Below, one piece after another: positions 55,561 through 64,000 of a stretch of DNA of 64,000 bases. Source of the DNA: Hyaloscypha bicolor E. Lineage: Eukaryota > Ascomycota > Leotiomycetes > Helotiales > Hyaloscyphaceae. How positions within the stretch are numbered: position 1 is the first letter of the stretch; each line of letters opens with the position of its first letter. The notes below the pieces were generated by a model. The model was not told the DNA's origin and did no database searches. It was given only the letters and a program-made list of their open reading frames with translations. The position numbers and the translations under genes are program-made. Location: NCBI RefSeq assembly GCF_002865645.1, contig NW_020194588.1, positions 850,092 through 914,091 on the forward strand, given 5' to 3'.

Positions 55561-56285
55561 TCTGAGGCGACAGAAGAGAGTGATTTAGCTTAGCACTTGC
55601 CTTGGGGTTTTACGAGAGCTGCGACGCGGCCCCATGATTCACAAGCATGCAAACCTATCGAAAAATATAACGTATATTGGCCTAATACAATGGCGGCCAA
55701 CACGAAAGCTTATTCTGGACCGAAATAGGTCCAGGTTCGAACTGCGAGACATTATGTCTTCATGAATCAAGTCCCAGAGTGAATCCGCCTCCTCTGTTCA
55801 AGAAGCGATCCGATACTAAATCCGTAGTAGTCACCACATTATCTACTCTCTTCCTCGCACTAGCTATAGACCGGACATTGGCATCGCTGACACTTCAACC
55901 TTTGAAGTGGATTCAGCATATTGCATTTGTCATGGCAAGAAAACGCAGAAGTTGCAAAGATGAAGCTCAACCTCGCTACGATCCTAATAATCTTCCTGTA
56001 AAGTAAACTTTTGATTGCATGAATCTCAGTCTTGAAGCCTTCAGGGTCTAGTGTGGCAAGTTTGCACTGTATAAATAGTGGTTTCACTATATTCGAACTC
56101 TTTCACTTTGACTTCACTATATATTGGAAGACTCGGGTAGCGAGATTAGCGGCTTTACCGAGGCCGATAGCGATGCTCCTGCCAAAACCCCGAAAAAACA
56201 TTGCATATAACATTGCACAAATTGCACTTGACTTTTTCGCTACTTTTTACTTCTTATATAATAAATTACTTATAATATAAGATAT
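55561..56285. other. Transition from genic DNA to the AT-rich block
   Basis: Base composition falls steadily towards AT. The short ORFs are unconvincing, and the boundary is near 56270-56290. Confidence 0.5.
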
Positions 56286-57902
56286 TTATAAGCTTGCAAA
56301 TAGCTTATATACTTTTCTAATTATTTTCTTTAATTTAGACTAATTAGAATTCTTCTAATCGGATTTTCTTAATTTGTAAAATTTTGAAGTTCTTCCTTTA
56401 ATATTACTTTCTCGCTTAGAAATTTGAGGCTATTTTCTAAGTTCTTGAGATCTTTAAGTATAACTTTTTTAATTCTTAATCTTTTAAAGTTATTTAAATT
56501 CATATATATATTAATTATTATTTATATATATATATAAAAGTAATAAGAGCTTTAATAAGCTTAATATATAAGAGAAAGAGTTTTAAGAAAACCCTAATAA
56601 GATTTAAGTAAAGCGGCTATAATATAGCCGTTTTATAGCTATACTAGCTTATATATTCTAAAGGCTTATATATTTTCAGGTTATATATCCTCGAATTTTC
56701 TTTCTTTTATTTAATAAAATATTGAATTTAATTACTTATATAATAATTTCTAAAAATAGCCCTTATAAATCTAAAAAGAACTTAATAGAAAATTAAATAA
56801 ATTAATAGAAATTTATATAATTACTTTATTTAAAAATCTCAAAAGCTAAATATAATATATAAATGCGAAATATTATAAAAAATCAGGATTTTAATAATAT
56901 AGGAATTAGAGGCCTTAATAAACTTAATATATTTTATTTTATCTTATAAGAAAACTAATTCTCTTTTTTCGGATATTAATTAAAAATATATTAGTTACTA
57001 ATTTAAAATAAAGATACTTAAATAGAAATACTAGAATTCTAGCTTTTTCTCTATTTTATTTCTATTTTATAAGAATTTAATATAATTTAATATTTGTTTT
57101 ATTTTCTTATAATATTAATTAAGAACTATTTATATATAAAGGCCTATAATAATTTAGTACTTTTATATAATATAGGCTAGAAACTAAAAGCTTTTTATAT
57201 TCTTAAATTAAAACTAAAATAATAAATAATGTTTTAATATACTAAGAATATATCTAATATATTAATTAATATTTCTTAAAATAATATATTATTAACTTAT
57301 TCTTAAAATTCAAATATAATTATATAAATATAAAGTAATTAAATTTATAAGTATAATTAGACTTTAGATAGAAACTAGAACTTATAAATATAAATAAAAG
57401 TAATTATAGAAATAATAGGCCTTATTTTTATAAATAAAACGCATTTATAATAAATTAATAAATATATATACTAATTTAAAACTAGAAAATCTTTTCTTTA
57501 AATATATTTATAAATATATTTCTTCTAGATATATACGAGCTATATATTATATTAAATTAAGAATATAATTTATAAATAGTTCTTTATTATAAGGCAAATT
57601 AAAATATAATATTTAAGTTAAAAGAATTATTAAATAGAAGCTTTAGAACTTCTAGTAATAGTAATAAAGTAATAAAAAGAGGCCTAAATAATATAAATAG
57701 AAATATAAAAAAAGGAATTTATAATTAGAATTTAATATATTTTTTAAATAATTATAAATATAATTAATATATATAAAATAAAGAGGCCCTAATTATAATT
57801 ATATATAAAGTAATAGATTCTTATAAATAACTAATTAGTTTCTAGTTATAAGCTTAATAAAGATTTTTTTTTTTACTTTTTTAAAAGATATAATAAAAGT
57901 AT

Positions 57903-58125
57903 ATAATATAATAGTATTAGCTAGAAGCTATATAAAAGTAACTATTATATAACTGGTTTTATCTAGCTAGCCGGTATTTTAGTAGTTTTAACTAATACTT
58001 CTCTTCTTTTATTTCCTTCTCTTTTTTCTTTTTTCTTTTTCTCTTTAGCTTAGTATTTTTAATATATAAGATTCTTAGATTTTTAAGCTCTGGCTATTAT
58101 TTTAATTCCGCTATTATATTATATT
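57903..58125 (+). repeat. LTR-like direct repeat, copy 1
   Basis: ATAATATAATAGTATTAGCT, then AACTATTATATAACTGGTTT, AGCTAGCCGGTATTTTAGTA, a CTTTT-rich tract and TTTAGCTTAGTATTTTTAAT. It recurs 1.3 kb downstream in the same order and orientation. Confidence 0.8.
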
Positions 58126-58269
58126 AAGCTTATTTATTTAGCTTATAGAAGTAATAGAATACTACTAGTAAAGAATTTATACTTGTTTTTAGAAAGTAAA
58201 GGCAGAATACTACTCTTAATATTCGGATCTTTTCGAATTTAAAAAAAACAGAAAAATATATTTTCTAAA

Positions 58270-58463
58270 ATCTAGTTAATCTCGAAATTTGGCTCTTAAC
58301 TAGAGCAAATAATGCCTCTATTCTCTATAATCTAGTTAACCTCGAAATTTGGCTCTTAACTAGAATAAATAATAACCTAATAATTAGTTCTTTATTAATT
58401 TAAAAGAAGAAAGATTCTAGTCTTTTATAATCTAGTTAATCTCGAAATTTGGCCCTTAATTAA
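58270..58463 (+). repeat. Three short direct repeats of 34 bp
   Basis: TCTAGTTAATCTCGAAATTT followed by GGCTCTTAACTAGA occurs at 58270, 58330 and 58430, with one to four transitions between copies. The spacings are 60 and 100 bp. Confidence 0.85.
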
Positions 58464-59202
58464 AATAGATAGTATATTTTTCTTAATATTAATAAAAGTA
58501 AAAGAACCGGTATTTTTTTTTTAATAATTAGTAATCTCTCGATTTAAAATAAGAGATATACTAATTAGTTTCAGGTTACTAATTTAAAATAGAAATCTAG
58601 TAATTAATTCCAGTTTACTAATTTAAAATAAAAGTAACTATTTTATAATTATCTCTTCTATAATTACTTTTCCTTTAATTATCTCTTTCTTATTTACCCT
58701 TTATACGACTGCTTATATAATTATTTTCTAGCCAGATATAATATTCTTTCTCTAATTTATCTAATTCGGATAATTCTATTCTAAAAGAGATTTATTTATA
58801 ATATTTTTTTACTAATAATTTACTCTTTTTTACTAATAAAAAAGAAGAGAAATCAGGCTCTAAACTAGATTTTAAGAATTCTAGTAAGCCTAGTTCTAGG
58901 GCCGAGATTAAATTAAATATAGAAACTAATTCTATAAATAGTTCTATAGATAGTTTTCTAGATAAGCTTAATTCTCTAGATAGCTTTATAGATAAATCTG
59001 GCTCTATAAATAGTTCTGGAAATAATTTGAGTTTTATAAATAATTTAAGTTTGAGGCTAGTTCTAAAGCTTTAAATAAAAATAGAAATAGCTATTAATTA
59101 AATAATAACTATTAAATACTAACTATTTTAGGGATTTTTATTAAAAGCTCTATTTCCTTTATATATCTAAATAAGTATATTTAGACTTAGTTTTCCGAAA
59201 GA

Positions 59203-59425
59203 ATAATATAATAGTATTAGCTAGAGGCTATTTAAAAATAACTATTATATAACTGGTTTTATTTAGCTAGCTAGTATTTTAATAGTTTTAGCTAATACTT
59301 CTTTTCTTTTATTTTATTTTATTTTTTTCTTTCTCTCTCTTCTTTTTCTTTTTAGCTTAGTATTTTTAATATATAAAATTCTTGAATTTTTAAATTATTA
59401 TTTCAATTTTATTATTATATATAAA
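59203..59425 (+). repeat. LTR-like direct repeat, copy 2
   Basis: Same sequence order as 57903-58125 at an offset of 1300 bp, with differences mostly C/T and G/A. The pair could be the ends of a short LTR element or duplicated solo LTRs. Confidence 0.8.
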
Positions 59426-62400
59426 ATATATTAAATAAATAAAGAAATTAGAAGACTTGAATTAAACTATATTAGAAAATAGTATTTATAAATATATATA
59501 AAAGAAATTATATTTAAGAAATATAACTAATTATATTTAAGCTAATTTATTAGCTATAATTCTATTATAGAATATTTATTTTAAATAAACTAAAATAGAA
59601 AAAATAAGTACTAAGCTTTTATTATATATAAAAGCCTTTTTAAAAGCTATATTTTAAGAAATAAAACTTATTTAAAGAAAGTCTATATATAATATATCTA
59701 TATAATACTTCTAATAATTAAATAATTATAAAATATAAAAAAAAATTTATATATTAACTTTTTATAAAATTTAAATTAATAATAGTTTTTTAAATTAAAA
59801 AAATTAAAATCTTTTCTTTTTATAACTTAAAAATAAGCTTAAAAAAGTTCCTAAAACTAAATATAAAAGCCTTATAAGCTCCTAATTTATAGAGTCTTTT
59901 AGGATTTAAAAACTAAAATATAATTAATTAATATATAAACTTTATTAAATTAAAATATTATTTTAAGAAATTTCTTTATTATAAGTTAAAAAATATATAA
60001 TTATTTCTTTATTTAGTAAAATATAGTTTATATTAGCTAGAAGGCCTAATATAGAATAAAAAGATAATAAATAACTAATTAAAGCTATATTTCTCTAGTT
60101 TATATTATAATTTCTAGATATTTAATATCTAAAATATTTAGCTAAATACTAGATACTTTCTAGATATATATAATACAGCTGCCTTATTAGAGAAATATAT
60201 TTGAAATATACTAGAAATATTTAAAAAAAAAACTAAACTCTTTTAGAACTAATATATTATAAAATATATATATATATATATATATTTTATAGCCTTCTAT
60301 ATTCTAGTTTTCTCTTTTTTAGCTTTAAATTATCTTTATAAGAAATCTTTTATTTTGCTTTCTAAGCCTTAAATACTATATCTATAATAGTATTTAAAGC
60401 TTATTTCCTTTAATTCTATAAAAAACTTTAAATAAATTAATTTAGAATTATTAGAAATATAAATACTATTAAAATAATAGAACCTTAGAAATATAAGTAA
60501 TAAACTTTAAAATAATAAAAGTAAAAAGCTTTAAAATTCTTAGAGAAATCAGGTATTTATATTTTTATAAATATATATTAGTAATATATTAGAAACTTTT
60601 TTAAAAACTCGAAAATCGAAAAACTTTAAATAAAAGCTATTTTTAATTAAGTTCTAAAATAATAAATATTTATAGACTAGTAACCTAATTACTATCTTTA
60701 AGCCCTATCTTATAACCTTATAAGCCCTATATATATACCGGTAATAAAACTATTAGAAAAAATATAATAGAGAAAAAGTATAATAAATTAACTTTCTAGA
60801 ATATTATATAATTCGAAATAATATTAATTTCTTTTAAGGCTTTTATTAGTTCAGATTATTCCGTTAATAACTCTTTCTAAATTAAATACTCTATTAATAT
60901 TTCTAAAAGTTTTTAAATAAATCTATAAAAAAAGAAACTTCCTTTTTTATTAAAAAGTTCTAATATATTAATTAGCTTATTATTACTAAAGAATTATATA
61001 AATGGGCTAAAAAAGCTAATTACTTATTCTCAGATATTAATTTAATTATTATTAGCTATTAGAAGAATTTTAAAAAAGCTATTTTATATAAAATAAATTA
61101 TAAAAATATTAAGGGCTTTTTCGAGAATATTAAACTCTAAAATACTAAATTTAAAGAAAATATTAAGTATTATATAATTATAATAAATTGGCTTATAATA
61201 GCTCTAGTAACTACTACTTTATTTACTTTTACTATTTCTATAATTCTAGCTATTTCAAACTTCTTTCTAAAGAACTTCGAACTATTTCTTACTTATTTTT
61301 ATTTAGGATTTCTAGTATTTTATATATTTTTTTAGAAATACTAGAATTACTAAACTTTTAAATCTAACTCTCTTTACTAGAGATTATATTATTTTTAATA
61401 ACTAGCTAGTTTAGATTAAAAATAAGCTATAAGGAAATACTAATTTATATTCTTTAAAGAATCTTAAAATTATTTATATTTCTAGTAGATTTACTAATAA
61501 TACTTTTATTCTAACTAATTCTTATATAAATAAAAATAGTCCGAATTAATACTATTAGCTTTTAGAACTATACTTTTACCTAAAAAAGCTATATTCTAAT
61601 TCTAATAAAATATAGAATATTTATTATAACTTTAGTAAGCTTTAAATATACTTTAGTTAAATATTTTAGAAGTTCTATATTCTCTTTTTATAACTATTTA
61701 TAAAAGGTAATATTAGTCTTTAAAATATTAAATATAAACTAAATAAAAAGCTTTTACTAAAGCTTTAAAAATTAGTATATATATATTATAATAATTCTTT
61801 TCTTAATATTATTTGCTTTATTTAATACTATATTATTAATAATTAATAAATTAAGGCTATATATAAAAAAACTAAAAAATATAAAAAAATAAAAGTTATT
61901 TTAGCTAAGTTTATTTCTAGTATTATATTCTTTTATATTTCTAAAAAATATATTTCTAAAAAGAAATCTAAAAAGCCTATATTAATTACTTTTATTAAAT
62001 ATATACTTCCTTATAAATATAAGTAATATCTTATAAAAACTAAAGATTTCTTAATTATTAAATACTATAACTATAATAAGTTCGGCTATTATATTAAATA
62101 CTATTTAGTTAGATATAGTAAGGAAACTAAAATAGCTTTTTCTAGAATTAAGCTAGACTTAGTTCTTATTTTATTAGAATATCTAGTTTTTATTCTAGTA
62201 AAGTATTTAAAGAATTTAGGCTTTAATTCTAGTATATTACTAGAAAATAAATACTTCTAAAGAAAGTTTCTATTTTAGAAACTTATAATATAAATTTAAT
62301 AAAATTTAATTTAATTTATCTAATAAAAAATTACTTTTATAATATTTTATATTATTAATATAAATAAATTAGAAATTAAATCTTTTTTCCTTATTAATAC

Positions 62401-64000
62401 TAAAGCTAATAATTATACTTTTATTAATATAAAGCTTATTTAGCTTATAAAATAATTCTTAGAAATAGAACTATAATTTCTTTCTTTATTTTATATTATA
62501 TATAGTTTTAATAAAAAGCTAGCTAAGTTTACTAAGAAATATATAGAAGTTTTATTTCTAATTAATAAATAAAGTATTAATATATTTATAATTATTCTAA
62601 ACCTTAAAAATTATAATATTATTCTTAATAGAAAATAATATATAAGGAAAACTATAATAAAATAAAAACTTATATAAAGTATATTAGAGTATAAAATATA
62701 ATTTAATAATAAAATAATAAAATTAAAAGTATAAATAGTAAAATATAAATAATATATAGTATATAAAAGCTTAATTAATTAAATATTAAAAAGAAATTAT
62801 TCTCTAGAACTATTAAAAAACTAGCTTTCTAAAATAATTTCTATAAGTTATATATAAAAAGCTATAGTTTTTACTATATAACTAAAACCTTAAAACTACT
62901 AAAATAATATAATCTTTAGAAAGTATAGTTTACTATACTATATTCGACTTTCTATTTAAAATCCGAAATAATAAAATAATTAGAATTCTTCTTTATTAAC
63001 TAATTCAATTTCTTCTTAATATATCTAAAATAAGATCTATTACCCTTAAATAGTTTTATTTTAAACTTTTAAACTTATTTAAAAGTAATTCAAATCTATT
63101 TAGTTATATTTTTATATTAAATTCAATAAAGTTCTTTATATTAATTAGTATTTGCCTTTAACTATTATTTAATTTCTGCTTTTACTACTAAATATTAAAA
63201 AGGCTTATTATAGTAAATTATATTATAAATTATATTAATATACTTTAAATAAATAGTTTTTTTTAAATTTTATATTATTTATATTATTTTTAAATTAACT
63301 TTTAATAAAAGAAAAAAGCTCTAGATAAGAGGCTTTAATAATTTTATAGAAGACTTTATTTTTATATATTCTATTTTTAATAATAACTAGACTTATTAGA
63401 ATTATAGTAAAAGGCCTATTAAATAGCAAATTATTATTAAGCTATTTTTCGGTTTCTATATTATTCGAGAATTATTACTTGCCTATAATTTCAGATTTAT
63501 AAATTATCTAGCTAAAAGCATTTATTTATTTAGTTAAATAGATTATACTCGAAGTTTTTTTTTCTATTACCTTTAGTAAATACTTGCCTATTTCCTTTAC
63601 TATTTCTAGCTTAAAATTATTAGAAATAGAGAAATAATTAATATTTTTTAAAGAACTTCTTATTAAAAGTAATAGCCTTTTTATAATTTATAAGAAAAAT
63701 ATAGCTAATATTTTAATACTCTTTACTAAAATAGAATTTACTATTTAAAGTTTTAGTAATAGCTAGATCTTTAATATTATTTTTATACTAATTATAATTA
63801 ATATTTCCAGAAATATAATATCGGATTAGCTAAAAATAAATAACTAAATAAATAAAGTACTTATTTAATATCTTATAAAATTCGAGCTATATTAATAGAT
63901 CTACTATTAAGAATTAAAAAGCTAAAGTAAAATAGCTATTATCTAGATCTCTATATTTTATTATATTATTTTTTTAAAGGTAAAATTATAGTATTTCTAT

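Larger units (their letters stand above)
56286..64000. mobile_element. RIP-mutated LTR-retrotransposon-rich AT block
   Basis: 7.7 kb composed almost entirely of A and T, with stops in every frame. At 62061-62105 the codons read Y-Y-N-Y-N-K-F-G-Y-Y-I-K-Y-Y, which is a CX2CX4HX4C gag zinc knuckle with every Cys and His turned to Tyr (TGT/CAT to TAT). At about 62388-62420 LLINTKANNYTFIN stands where a retropepsin DTGAN site is expected, with GAT to AAT and GGA to AAA. The order gag then protease on the plus strand fits a Ty3/gypsy-type element whose polymerase would lie downstream, mostly past the window end. Every inferred change is C-to-T or G-to-A, the mark of RIP. Confidence 0.8.

Noticed and set aside
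1..64000. CRISPR arrays, bacterial operons or riboswitches
   Set aside because: Nothing of the kind; gene structure is eukaryotic throughout and the repeats are transposon-derived.

Overview
This window reads as nuclear DNA of a filamentous ascomycete (Pezizomycotina). Genes carry short GT-AG introns of about 45 to 140 bp. The families seen are typical of such genomes: cytochrome P450, Zn2Cys6 factors, a hybrid histidine kinase, GH43 and GH17 enzymes, Atg27 and a DHA2 transporter. The DNA falls into GC-equilibrated genic stretches and an extremely AT-rich, repeat-mutated block, the pattern left by repeat-induced point mutation (RIP). A helotialean (Leotiomycetes) origin would fit, but the sequence alone does not prove it.

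Layout. 1-1.6 kb: 3'-truncated P450 (minus). 3.2-4.9 kb: RCC1-type regulator (minus). 5.1-5.6 kb: small AT-rich repeat island. 5.8-10.7 kb: GH43 beta-xylosidase-like enzyme and a Zn2Cys6 factor (both minus). 12.8-17.3 kb: six-exon GAF/histidine kinase/receiver protein (plus). 17.7-19.6 kb: tandem trio of short F-box-like paralogues, one of them dead. 21.7-22.5 kb: 859-bp transposon-like element with 71-bp terminal inverted repeats and TA target duplication. 23.4-26.6 kb: Ser/Ala-rich single-pass membrane protein gene interrupted by one TAA. 26.8-27.1 kb: GH11 xylanase relic. 28.8-33 kb: J-domain-like protein and a six-span membrane protein (plus). 33.3-34.4 kb: atg27 (minus).

34.8-43.5 kb is an accessory region rich in broken genes: a 2EXR relic, a nonsense-mutated isoflavone-reductase-like gene with a His-rich insert, a sulfotransferase-like fragment, and a very unusual protein gene with four consecutive zinc-cluster modules. 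A small Cys/Gly-rich ORF lies in the same region. 44.1-45.9 kb: intact DHA2-type transporter (minus). 46.8-47.5 kb: small repeat-containing gene with one TGA. 47.9-51.7 kb: intact tartrate/isopropylmalate-dehydrogenase-type enzyme flanked by relics of an anion:cation symporter and a Zn2Cys6 factor, probably the remains of a catabolic gene set. 52.6-53.8 kb: GPI-anchored GH17 glucanase. 55.1-55.6 kb: probable two-exon small gene. From about 56.3 kb to the end: RIP-destroyed LTR-retrotransposon sequence in which a zinc knuckle and a retropepsin site can still be read through their C-to-T/G-to-A changes.

Several otherwise good genes carry a single stop codon that one C-to-T or G-to-A transition would explain. 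This suggests that RIP-like or deamination mutation also reaches the genic space. All exon coordinates were derived by hand from splice signals, reading frame and family similarity.
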